From an uncultured Spartobacteria bacterium (GTDB lineage: Bacteria > Verrucomicrobiota > Verrucomicrobiia > Chthoniobacterales > UBA6821): DNA of 39,832 bases. The position numbers and the translations under genes are program-made. Shown here piece by piece: positions 1 through 7,962 of the stretch. Within the stretch, counting starts at the first letter, position 1; every line of letters begins with the position of its first letter. The notes below the pieces were generated by a model. It saw nothing but the letters and a program-made list of their open reading frames with translations, ran no database searches and was not told the origin of the DNA. The stretch lies in contig CAIPWR010000124.1 of assembly GCA_903868795.1 (NCBI GenBank), forward strand, positions 1 through 39,832, given 5' to 3'.

Positions 1-125
1 GAACCTTCCAGCTTTTGAGTGTTCATCCGTTTGAGAAGGTGCCTATCCATGAACTACTTACAGAAGAAGACCTCAAATCTTATATGCCTCAAAAAAATAA
101 CCAATTGATGCTGTGGGACTTATAA
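1..125 (+). CDS. C-terminal end of an unrecognised protein (partial)
   Basis: An open frame enters from the left edge (reading from base 3) and stops at TAA 123-125, giving about 40 residues that end in NNQLMLWDL. No motif can be recognised in such a short piece. It lies 53 bp upstream of the next same-strand gene, so it may belong to the same transcript. Its identity depends on sequence outside the window. Confidence 0.5.
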   Translation, partial: TFQLLSVHPFEKVPIHELLTEEDLKSYMPQKNNQLMLWDL

Positions 126-178
126 CCGGACGCTAGTGATTCTATTTGGCAATTAAAAGACCGAGATATTCGGAGTTG

Positions 179-652
179 ATGAGCTTGGGGAGACACGGTC
201 CGCAGGATCCGCAAGGGAATCCTCTGCAGTGGTGCTATGAGGAAACTTGTGCTGAGAGCTTTGCTAGGGAATCGGTTCTCACAATGAAACACTTCAAAGG
301 AAGTCATCGGCAAAAAGGTGTTTCCAAGAATGCCAGGGATCTGATCAACGATTACTTGGGGGGGGCTCCATCGAGCTACCGGGAGGCTGCAAAAACTGAC
401 CGTGACTGGGATGGGGAGGATGCGACTCCGAAACCTAAATTCCCTCTGGTGGCTGTGCGCAGCCGGATGTATGAAGACTACATGAACCACGCTTATGATC
501 CTCAAAAAGGGATTATGGCACCGAGGGGGCCTATCCAGAAACGGACGCAAGAGGGTTGGAGCTGCGCTTGGGGCTTCGGATCCAAATTCGACGAACCGAT
601 AGGTATCCAGGAGATCAAATCCCATCGAACCTTCTATTTGGAGAGGTATTGA
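179..652 (+). CDS. Hypothetical protein, 157 aa
   Basis: The frame is open from a TTG at 146 and the first ATG is at 179. I chose the ATG because GGAG lies just upstream (172-175), although at a short spacing; the TTG would add 11 residues. The protein is rich in charged and aromatic residues (WCYEE, DRDWDGED, WSCAWGFGSKF) and has no membrane segment or family motif I recognise. A run of eight G (358-365) sits inside the coding sequence at the YLGGAP residues, a possible slippage site. It precedes the methyltransferase operon but is separated from it by a 310-bp gap rich in dyad repeats, so co-transcription is uncertain. The function is unknown. Confidence 0.5.
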   Translation: MSLGRHGPQDPQGNPLQWCYEETCAESFARESVLTMKHFKGSHRQKGVSKNARDLINDYLGGAPSSYREAAKTDRDWDGEDATPKPKFPLVAVRSRMYEDYMNHAYDPQKGIMAPRGPIQKRTQEGWSCAWGFGSKFDEPIGIQEIKSHRTFYLERY

Positions 653-673
653 GGTTCTAAGAAGGGAAATTAT

Positions 674-888
674 ATCTTACGGAAGATCTATTCAGTGACT
701 GCAAAAAACTACAGTAAGACCAAGTGCCATGTACTAACGTCTTACCTATGGGTATTTAGTGACTGAAAGGACAGGGGGAAGCAAAATTCTAAAAATTTGC
801 TTACTCTATAAGATTTCAAAGCTAAGTACCGATGCTCTTTCCTTCAACATCCTGATGTAATCAGTGGCTGAACAAAATACCGTAAGAT
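674..888. repeat. Array of dyad-symmetric repeats upstream of the methyltransferase
   Basis: This sits in the 313-base gap between the hypothetical gene and the methyltransferase start. The best unit is symmetric: ATCTTAC at 674-680, 12 bases, CAGTGACTG at 693-701, 12 bases, GTAAGAC at 714-720. Half units follow: GTCTTAC at 739-745 with TAGTGACTG at 757-765, and CAGTGGCTG at 862-870 with GTAAGAT at 882-888. The outer ATCTTACGG (674-682) and CCGTAAGAT (880-888) are perfect inverted repeats. A further imperfect inverted repeat of GCAAAWTT type lies at 781-800. These could be operator sites for the operon, or REP/MITE-like repeats, since the ATCTTACGG motif recurs at 18346-18382. Confidence 0.6.
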
Positions 889-965
889 AACTGACTCATT
901 AATTTACCTATCCCGATCTGCTGTTGGCTTGGTCTAGCGCTTCGGATATTTCTGACTCTCTTTTT

Positions 966-2516
966 ATGATTTCGCATACATTCATCGATCTTTTCTGCGG
1001 ATGCGGAGGATTTACCTTGGGTATGCAACGCGCCGGCTTTGAATGTCTGGCGGCGATTGACTTTAATGCTCCTGCGGTTTCCACGCTTTCGGACAACCTA
1101 CCCCAAGTTCCCCAAGCGCTGGTGCGTGACCTGACAAAGTTCCGGCCTGAAGAACTTGCTGAGTTGCTCAGGGTGGAGCATGTGAATGTGATCGTCGGTG
1201 GGCCACCCTGCCAAGGCTTCAGCACGGCTCGTCAGGTGGACGGTGCTAATCACGGTGACCGGCTGAAGGCCGATCCCCGCAGGTATCTCTACCGGGAGTT
1301 CCTGCGGTATGTGAAGTTTTTCCAACCTGATGTATTCCTGATGGAGAATGTCTTGGGGCTACGATCGGCAGCCGGCGGGGAGTACTTCACTAGGGTTCAG
1401 AGGGAGGCCCGTGCCCTCGGTTATCGGGTACATGCCCAAGTGGAGGATGCCGCTGCGCTGGGAGTTCCGCAGAAACGACGCCGCCAGCTGATCGTGGGAG
1501 TCAGACTTGATCTGCCCGGTTACTTTATTCCCTCCTGCAAGCCCGCTCCAAGGGCCGAAACCGGCACAATGCTGGGTGATGCTCTCTGGGATCTGCCTCC
1601 ACTGGCTGCAGGGGAGGGAGTGAATGAACGTGAGTATGATTTGGTGCGGCGCGATCAGCTTTTTGAAAAAGCAGGGGATAAAGCCCGCAACTACCTCTTT
1701 AATGTGCTGGAGGTTGATGAGGCGACTGATCTCACGAATCATGTGTCCCGTCCACACAATGAGCGGGATCTGAGGGATTTCAAGAGGCTGAATGAGGGTG
1801 AGAACAGTGCCACGGCGATGCGGGACCGGGGAGTGGAATTCGAGTTTCCCTATGACAAGTCGAGCTTCAAGGATCGCTACACGCGTCAGAGTCGGACGGC
1901 TCCCTGCTCTACGATCGTGGCTCACCTGGGCAAAGACGGTTTGATGTTTATCCATCCCACGCAGAACAGATCCCTGACTCCCAGGGAGGCTGCCCGTATC
2001 CAGAGCTTCCCGGATTGGTTCCGATTCCCAGAGGCTCGCACGCAGTCGTTCCGCCAGATCGGTAATGCGGTTCCGCCTCTGATTGCAGAGTCCTTGGGGC
2101 TGGCTTTGAAAAATTACCTCGATTCTTGTTCCAAGGAGCAGACACCCCTGCTTTTCAAATCCAAGAGGGATGCGGAGTCTGCGCTCCACAGGGCGCTTTC
2201 CATTGACGTCGGATCATTGAGAGCCATGTCGAAAGGTGAGTTTCTCAACGCATGGAGTGCACTTCTATTTCTCTTCCCAGAATTGCATCCGGAAAATGCC
2301 CGGGAGCATGGTGACCGTGTTGTGAAAGACAAGGGCACTACGACCGGACCCTCTTGGATCAAAGCAATTTCTTCAAAAAGGTATGCCCGTACTGGATGGC
2401 CTGTGGGGTTGGTACAGATCGGCCGTGAGGCGTGGAAAAGATGCTCCGCAGGACAAATATCCGTGGAGGAGATTTATTGCTTTCCGACCGCCATCGTAGC
2501 GACTAACAAAAGGTGA
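966..2516 (+). CDS. Dcm-type cytosine-5 DNA methyltransferase
   Basis: Transfers a methyl group from S-adenosylmethionine to C5 of cytosine in a specific DNA target. All key motifs are visible in order: motif I FIDLFCGCGG (residues 6-15), motif IV GGPPCQGFS near residue 80 with the catalytic Cys, motif VI MENV near 126, motif VIII QKRRRQLIVG, then a target-recognition region, motif IX LTPREAARIQSFP and motif X QIGNAVPP. About 130 extra residues follow motif X, which is unusual for this family and has no motif I recognise. The start is taken as ATG 966, directly before motif I; a TTG at 924 would add 14 residues. It is the first gene of an operon with NurA, HerA and AIPR genes and a vsr remnant, so it most likely marks self DNA for that system. 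The target sequence cannot be read from the protein. Confidence 0.93.
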   Translation: MISHTFIDLFCGCGGFTLGMQRAGFECLAAIDFNAPAVSTLSDNLPQVPQALVRDLTKFRPEELAELLRVEHVNVIVGGPPCQGFSTARQVDGANHGDRLKADPRRYLYREFLRYVKFFQPDVFLMENVLGLRSAAGGEYFTRVQREARALGYRVHAQVEDAAALGVPQKRRRQLIVGVRLDLPGYFIPSCKPAPRAETGTMLGDALWDLPPLAAGEGVNEREYDLVRRDQLFEKAGDKARNYLFNVLEVDEATDLTNHVSRPHNERDLRDFKRLNEGENSATAMRDRGVEFEFPYDKSSFKDRYTRQSRTAPCSTIVAHLGKDGLMFIHPTQNRSLTPREAARIQSFPDWFRFPEARTQSFRQIGNAVPPLIAESLGLALKNYLDSCSKEQTPLLFKSKRDAESALHRALSIDVGSLRAMSKGEFLNAWSALLFLFPELHPENAREHGDRVVKDKGTTTGPSWIKAISSKRYARTGWPVGLVQIGREAWKRCSAGQISVEEIYCFPTAIVATNKR

Positions 2517-2528
2517 CTTTCTCCTCTC

Positions 2529-3875
2529 ATGGCAACAGCCGCAAAAAAAGAAAAGCCGCGTAAAGCCGCGCAGGGAGCTAATCGGAAGAAGATTCCGGTG
2601 AGTGAAAGGCTACGCCATCCCCACATCATGACGGAGATGCTGAGAATCTCGTTAGGTCAATCGGCGGGCGCGCAGAGGGATTTTCTCAAGGTTCTCGAAG
2701 GCTTGGCTTGTGGTATCCGTGAGATGCTGGACGCCGAAGGCTGGATATACTCTGTGCCCATCGACCACGCAAAGACGTGGAAGGATTTTGCAGGGAAGCC
2801 GATTTGTTTTGTGGATGGAGGAGTGGCTTCCGCCCAAGGGTTGGGAGCCGAGCCTATCGGTGTTCGGGTGGGGAGTTATACGGTCATTCCTGGGGATACC
2901 TCCGAAAAGCGTGAGACGTTCCGTATGGAGAAGCAACTGGTGGCGGAACTCTTCGACAGCTCAAGTCCCGATGGAGTGTACGAGGATCTGTACGAAGATA
3001 CCTCGAAGCTTCGCGATGCGGTCCGTATCTCCTTGGAGCTTGCGGCTGGAGTTTCCAGCCTGAAGCAGGAACCAAAACCACAATTCCTTTTCCTGCACGG
3101 CGCCTTGATCAATCCCGTCTCAGCCTATGGAGACGAGAGTTTCCCGGCTTTTTCAAAGAAGGGGCTGGAGTTGCTTCTGCCCGATGATCATAAGGGAAGG
3201 GAGGGACGTGATGCGAAGTTCGTAACTGTCTGTCTGGAACTTCTTAATCAACTTAAGCACACCAAGGCCAACATCGCTTCAGTCGTTGAGAGGGCATCTG
3301 GGTCACAGCTAGTCTCCATGACACTGCTCGATGAGCTGCAGCGTACGGATTCGTCGCCCGGACCCCAAGCAATCAAGGAGACCAAGAACAAGATACGGGA
3401 TTTCAGGATTTCGGACAGTGTCCTGTTTCATGCGATCCTCGGAGAAGGTGAATATCTCAAGCCAACGGAGGTAGACAGGAATGTTGATTCAAAACGCCCC
3501 AATTATTCCCGTCACATCATCGCGAAGTATCCCTATCCCAAGGTGACCTACGTGGGAGTGGGGGAATTCTCCCAGCCGATCCGTGTGGAATTCTTCGACG
3601 GGCCCGAACCTCCGGCTGGCTATGCGGAATGCATCAGGCTTCTGATCCACTCGAGCAGGCTGATGCCTAACTACGCCTTCCCCGCCGGTCTAGATATCGT
3701 TGACAAATTCGCCAAGGTGCCAGCCTGGATGAACAGGCCTATTCATTCCTCAATGTCTGTTCAGCTGATCCAGCAGGCCCTGGAGACTGGCAACACTAGG
3801 ACAATCGACGCAGCCAAACGTATGGTCTGCGGGACGCGTCGAGACTGGCTTTTCCGCCCAACACACAATGGCTAA
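2529..3875 (+). CDS. NurA-family nuclease
   Basis: A 448-aa protein resembling the NurA nucleases, which work with HerA ATPases to resect DNA. Visible signs are the metal-site motif CFVDGGVAS (about residues 93-101), a glycine-rich strand ending in GVRVGSYTVIPGD, the FLFLHGALINP segment (about 190-200) that corresponds to the second acidic-strand region of NurA, and a C-terminal stretch of conserved hydrophobic and charged residues. The basic N-terminus (KKEKPRKAAQGANRKK) may touch DNA. It starts 12 bp after the methyltransferase stop and overlaps the HerA gene by 8 bp, the arrangement expected of partners. The second motif has His where many NurA proteins have Asp, so catalytic activity should not be assumed. 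Assignment rests on motif pattern plus the adjacent HerA gene. Confidence 0.8.
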   Translation: MATAAKKEKPRKAAQGANRKKIPVSERLRHPHIMTEMLRISLGQSAGAQRDFLKVLEGLACGIREMLDAEGWIYSVPIDHAKTWKDFAGKPICFVDGGVASAQGLGAEPIGVRVGSYTVIPGDTSEKRETFRMEKQLVAELFDSSSPDGVYEDLYEDTSKLRDAVRISLELAAGVSSLKQEPKPQFLFLHGALINPVSAYGDESFPAFSKKGLELLLPDDHKGREGRDAKFVTVCLELLNQLKHTKANIASVVERASGSQLVSMTLLDELQRTDSSPGPQAIKETKNKIRDFRISDSVLFHAILGEGEYLKPTEVDRNVDSKRPNYSRHIIAKYPYPKVTYVGVGEFSQPIRVEFFDGPEPPAGYAECIRLLIHSSRLMPNYAFPAGLDIVDKFAKVPAWMNRPIHSSMSVQLIQQALETGNTRTIDAAKRMVCGTRRDWLFRPTHNG

Positions 3876-5844
3876 AAAACAAAACACCACCCAACCAAAA
3901 CCAAGCGCTGCGGCATGGACACCGATCGGCACGGTAGTCGGTAACGCCAGCACCGGAGAGTTCACCTTCATCCTGAAGAGCTTCAAGTCCCGCGTCGGGG
4001 ATCTCGTTGCCGTTAAAATGAAGGTGCCGGATGAAAACTACGCCGGAACCAATGAGATCTATGTTTGGGGACGGGTTCTTGGCATCAGCCGCTACAATCC
4101 TTTCTTTCCCTACGAGGCCGCGCAGGAACTCTCCGAGGAGGGTGTTTCACTACAGGACACAATCCTGTCCAACAGCCGTGACCAGCTTGAGGCCTCGGTC
4201 ATCATCCTCGGCTGCACTAATGTAGGTAGCGAATACAAGAATCTCTTTCCGCTGACCTACCCAGTCCAACCCGCTGCCAATGTGCTGTATCCTCCGGCGG
4301 ATATCATCAAAGAGCTGTTGGCTGGCGGCATCCCCGGTCACAAGCCAATGCATATTGGGACCCTCATTGCGCGTCGTGATGTGGATATCGCGATCTCTGC
4401 CGATAGGATTGTGTCCCGGCACATGGCCATCCTTGCAATGACCGGTGGTGGAAAGACCGTTGCGGCCAGGCGCATCATCAGAGAGATGATAGAGATCGGC
4501 TATCCGCTGCTCATCCTAGATCCCCACGGCGACTACCTTGGACTCTGGGAGAAGCGTCATCTCTTCCCGGGAACCAAGGTGCAGCTACTTTATCCCCACA
4601 TTGCGATGACTGACCAAAACCGTCATATCATCGAGGTACTGATTGGCAAGATGACGGAGGGTCTCACCGAGCCACAGAAGGATGAAATGGGAACCATTTT
4701 GGCCGAGACGGATCCGGATGAAGGAGAGTCGGTTTTGAGCTATATTGGAAATCTTAAGGATGCTATCCAAGACAAGATAGGAAGGGTCGATGGCAACAAG
4801 AGGAAGACTCTCTCTGTCTGCATGCGGCAGTTGAGTATCGTCGAGAGCCGGTTCGAGCGCATGGAGCAGACGAATGATCGTATGCGTCGCCGAATGAAGA
4901 AGCTGGATTTCGAGCAGATGAAGGATCCCCAAGGGCGACCTGATGCGATTATTGCCCCAAAGACAGTCTCCATTCTTTATCTCGGAGGTTATGATCACCT
5001 GACCCAGACGACGATTGCCTCGATCCTCTTGGAGGCGCTCTACGAGCACCGGGCCAATCTGTCCAATCGCATTCCGCCTTTCCTAACTCTCATTGAAGAG
5101 GCTCATACCTTCATCCCGTCTTCACGGGAAGGCACGGGAGATGTTCCATCCTTGGAAACTCTCAGGAAGCTCATTACAGAAGGACGCAAATTCGGAACGG
5201 GTCTCCTACTAGTGACCCAGCGGCCCAGCCGTGTCGACGAGACCATCCTCTCGCAGTGCAATTCATTCCTGATCCTCCGCCTTGTAAATCCAAGGGACCA
5301 GAACTTCGTCAAGCAGATCATGGAAAACCTGAGCGAACAGGACGCCCGGATGCTTCCAGGCTTTGGGCCCGGTCAAGGTGTCGTCAGCGGACAGGCAGTA
5401 AGGTTTCCTCTACTCGTTAAAATCAAGATGGACGAAGATCTCATCTATTCGGATCTCGGAGATGAGAATTTCATGCAGCAGGTCAGCGAGTGGAAGCCCG
5501 ACAAGAAAGCCGGAGTCCGCTCGAGAGCCGGAGCAACCCTAGATAACTTGGCTAACGTCCCCGACCGCAGGCCTAAGAAACCTTTCCGCGGCGCTGATCT
5601 GCCGAAAAGCGGTGAGGAGCGCTGGGATGCAATCAGGAAAAAGTTCCTCAAAGACAAAAGGGCTCTAGGCGAAATCGAGGCTGCCACCGGTATGGACTGG
5701 GACAGGAAGCGCCGCAGTGAAAAGATCTCGAAGCTTGCCGCTCTGACTTGGGATCAGCTGGGCAAGGAAAAGATAAGCGCGGACAAAAGAGCAATGCTAC
5801 TTGCAATGCTTGAAGTTGCGGCAAACAACAACAACAACGAATAA
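3868..5844 (+). CDS. HerA-family DNA translocase ATPase
   Basis: A 658-aa FtsK/HerA-type ATPase. The N-terminal ~170 residues fit a HAS-barrel; Walker A is AMTGGGKT (about 190-197), followed by LLILDPHGDY typical of HerA. Walker B is a variant LIEEAH (about 408-413), and the downstream LLLVTQRPSRVD and LILRLVNPRDQNFV segments match the HerA core with its sensor and arginine-finger region. HerA forms a hexamer that threads DNA and loads NurA; here the NurA gene overlaps it by 8 bp. The last ~67 residues (592-658), ending in MLEVAA and a poly-Asn run, are homologous to the end of the next protein (AIPR), and are not part of the usual HerA fold. Probably the motor of a DNA-targeting defence complex. 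Confidence 0.9.
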   Translation: MAKKQNTTQPKPSAAAWTPIGTVVGNASTGEFTFILKSFKSRVGDLVAVKMKVPDENYAGTNEIYVWGRVLGISRYNPFFPYEAAQELSEEGVSLQDTILSNSRDQLEASVIILGCTNVGSEYKNLFPLTYPVQPAANVLYPPADIIKELLAGGIPGHKPMHIGTLIARRDVDIAISADRIVSRHMAILAMTGGGKTVAARRIIREMIEIGYPLLILDPHGDYLGLWEKRHLFPGTKVQLLYPHIAMTDQNRHIIEVLIGKMTEGLTEPQKDEMGTILAETDPDEGESVLSYIGNLKDAIQDKIGRVDGNKRKTLSVCMRQLSIVESRFERMEQTNDRMRRRMKKLDFEQMKDPQGRPDAIIAPKTVSILYLGGYDHLTQTTIASILLEALYEHRANLSNRIPPFLTLIEEAHTFIPSSREGTGDVPSLETLRKLITEGRKFGTGLLLVTQRPSRVDETILSQCNSFLILRLVNPRDQNFVKQIMENLSEQDARMLPGFGPGQGVVSGQAVRFPLLVKIKMDEDLIYSDLGDENFMQQVSEWKPDKKAGVRSRAGATLDNLANVPDRRPKKPFRGADLPKSGEERWDAIRKKFLKDKRALGEIEAATGMDWDRKRRSEKISKLAALTWDQLGKEKISADKRAMLLAMLEVAANNNNNE

Positions 5845-5852
5845 ACACTATT

Positions 5853-7907
5853 ATGGAAGAACTTAACGAATTGCTGGCGGATATTCGCCAGGAGGTATTG
5901 GTCAAAAGTGGAGAGGATGCGCCCCAAGAGTATCTTGAAAGCTCTTTCACGGAATGGGTTCTGGAACTTCTCGCTGAATGTAACGAGGCCAACGGTTGGG
6001 ATTTATTCTATTATAAGGCCGAGGGAAAAAAGGGGGCTCCTGCCGCAAAAATCAATGCATGGGCGTTATCCGGTGATGGCGCAACGCTTGATCTCTTTGT
6101 CACGTTTTATGATGGAGGAAAGAAAATTTCGAATCTAGGGCAGACAGAAATAAAGAAGCTTTATAAGCAATTACTCGGATTCCTCCAGCGTGTGCGTGAG
6201 GGATTTTATGCCCAATCTGATTCCACAAATGCGGTGTTCGGAGTGGCAAAGAGAATTAATGATGCCGCCGACTCACTCAGCACGGTAAGGGTCTTTCTGT
6301 TGACAGATTGCCTTGTACCGAACACCGGAGCTATCGAGGAGGAAAGTATCTCCGGATTGGATGTGCGCTATGTGCTCTGGGATCTGAGAAAGCTCTCCCA
6401 ACTCAGCGTGGACGAAAGAGGTGAAATCGAACTGGATTTCAAGGAGGAGGCGGGTGACTCAATCCCGTGCCTGATCGGTGGGACCAGCAAACATTACAAA
6501 ACCTATCTGGCCTTCATGCCCGGCCAAGTGCTGGCACGTATCTATGGAAAGTATGGACAGCGACTGCTGGAGCGGAATGTCAGGGCTTTCCTGTCCCCCA
6601 CGGGTAAAATCAACAAGGGATTACAGTCCACGATCAAGGAGGAGCCGGAACGGTTCCTTGCCTACAACAACGGTCTCTGCTGCACGGCTGCAAGCGTGGA
6701 GTTCGAACAAAGGCCCGATGGGCAGTTGGGATTGGTGGCGGCGAGTGATCTTCAGATCGTCAATGGTGGACAGACGACGGCCAGCATTTATCATGCTCAC
6801 AAGGGAGCGGGTGGAAAAAACAGAGTGGATGTCACTAAGGTCATGGTACAGGTGAAACTGACCGTACTCAACCGACAGGATGACCTCAATGAAATGGTCC
6901 CCTTGATTGCCAAGTACGCCAATTCCCAAAACAAGGTCAATGCCGCCGATCTTGCTGCAAACGGAACGTTTCACAGAGACATCGAACAATTATCGCGAAA
7001 AATCCCCGCGCCTCCAGCCGCTGGTTTGCAGGGGCTTAGCCATTGGTTCTACGAAAGGGCAAGAGGTTCCTATAAAGATGAGAGGGCGGACAAGGGGAGT
7101 GCAAGAGACAAGGCTAGGAAGGAATGGGAGAAGTTATATCCCATTGAACGGAAGTTCACCAAGACGGACCTAGCCAAGTATGAAAATGCATGGGCTGGAT
7201 TGCCCCATCTAGTATGTCTAGGCGCGGAGAAGAACTTCACGAAATTCGCGGAGAGAATGGAAGCTGAAGGAGAGCCTCAGGTAAGTGTTGATACGTTTAA
7301 GCATCTGATAGCAAAGGCCATCCTCTGGAGGGCCACCGAAAAATTATTTGATACTTTAGAGCTCGATGGATTCAGATCGAACAGCGTGGCTTATTCGATC
7401 TCATGGCTTGCCGAGAAATCAGAACGGAGGATTGATCTCGACCAGATTTGGAAAGATCAACGACTCACCGCTTTGATGTGTGAAACCATCAAAGTCGTTT
7501 GCAACTTAGCTTGGGAACATATTTCAAGGCAGGGTGGAAATCAAAACGAAGCCTCCAAAAAATTGGCATGTTGGGAGAGCTTCCGCGACAAGGACATAGC
7601 CCTTCCTAGAAACTGGGACCAAGATCTGGCTAAGACGTCATTTGTAACAGCGAACAGTGAAGAGGAAGTTCTTGAAGCGGCATGGAACCGGGTGCGGGGA
7701 GATTTTCTCGATGATTCGCGTACGATTGAAGGACTCGAGGCAAACACAAGTATGCAATGGGAGAAAAAACAGCGAAGGAAGTCTGTTCCGAGTTTTGCAA
7801 CCAAGTCTTGGACTGAACTAAGAAAATATTGTAGAGCCGAGGGGATCGCCTTCAAGAAGATCAGAACCCTGATTGAGATGCTGGAGATCGCCGCGCAGGA
7901 CAGGTGA
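5853..7907 (+). CDS. AIPR-family (abortive phage infection) protein
   Basis: A 684-aa protein with the AIPR signature in its middle third: RNVRAFLSPTGKINKGLQ, FLAYNNGLCCTA, and DLQIVNGGQTTASIYHA (about residues 238-315). AIPR proteins occur in phage-resistance loci and in operons with Dcm and Vsr; their biochemical activity is not well defined. It starts 9 bp after the HerA stop. Residues 617-684 align without gaps for 40 residues with the HerA tail (shared F, L, D, R, EA, T, M, W, K, R, A, W, L) and both end in MLE(V/I)AA. The gene appears more AT-rich than its neighbours, so it may have a separate history. A hairpin overlaps its stop codon. Confidence 0.88.
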   Translation: MEELNELLADIRQEVLVKSGEDAPQEYLESSFTEWVLELLAECNEANGWDLFYYKAEGKKGAPAAKINAWALSGDGATLDLFVTFYDGGKKISNLGQTEIKKLYKQLLGFLQRVREGFYAQSDSTNAVFGVAKRINDAADSLSTVRVFLLTDCLVPNTGAIEEESISGLDVRYVLWDLRKLSQLSVDERGEIELDFKEEAGDSIPCLIGGTSKHYKTYLAFMPGQVLARIYGKYGQRLLERNVRAFLSPTGKINKGLQSTIKEEPERFLAYNNGLCCTAASVEFEQRPDGQLGLVAASDLQIVNGGQTTASIYHAHKGAGGKNRVDVTKVMVQVKLTVLNRQDDLNEMVPLIAKYANSQNKVNAADLAANGTFHRDIEQLSRKIPAPPAAGLQGLSHWFYERARGSYKDERADKGSARDKARKEWEKLYPIERKFTKTDLAKYENAWAGLPHLVCLGAEKNFTKFAERMEAEGEPQVSVDTFKHLIAKAILWRATEKLFDTLELDGFRSNSVAYSISWLAEKSERRIDLDQIWKDQRLTALMCETIKVVCNLAWEHISRQGGNQNEASKKLACWESFRDKDIALPRNWDQDLAKTSFVTANSEEEVLEAAWNRVRGDFLDDSRTIEGLEANTSMQWEKKQRRKSVPSFATKSWTELRKYCRAEGIAFKKIRTLIEMLEIAAQDR

Positions 7908-7932
7908 GGGGTTTCAGTAAAAAAAACCCCTC
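7906..7932 (+). terminator. Hairpin overlapping the AIPR stop codon
   Basis: A perfect 9-bp stem, GAGGGGTTT (7906-7914) with AAACCCCTC (7924-7932), overlaps the TGA of the AIPR gene. The loop is A-rich and the downstream strand is a C-run rather than a U-run, so it is a poor intrinsic terminator. It may protect the 3' end or reduce read-through into the 917-residue gene that starts 31 bp later. Confidence 0.5.
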
Positions 7933-7962
7933 CCCCCCAGCCAAAATCTTTCATAGTTTCAG

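Noticed and set aside
674-888. A complete MITE with target-site duplication
   Set aside because: The inverted ends are only 9 bp and no flanking duplication is visible; it is kept as a repeat or operator array.
1359-2189. A 276-aa minus-strand open frame
   Set aside because: It is the antisense shadow of the cytosine methylase, whose motifs are clear.
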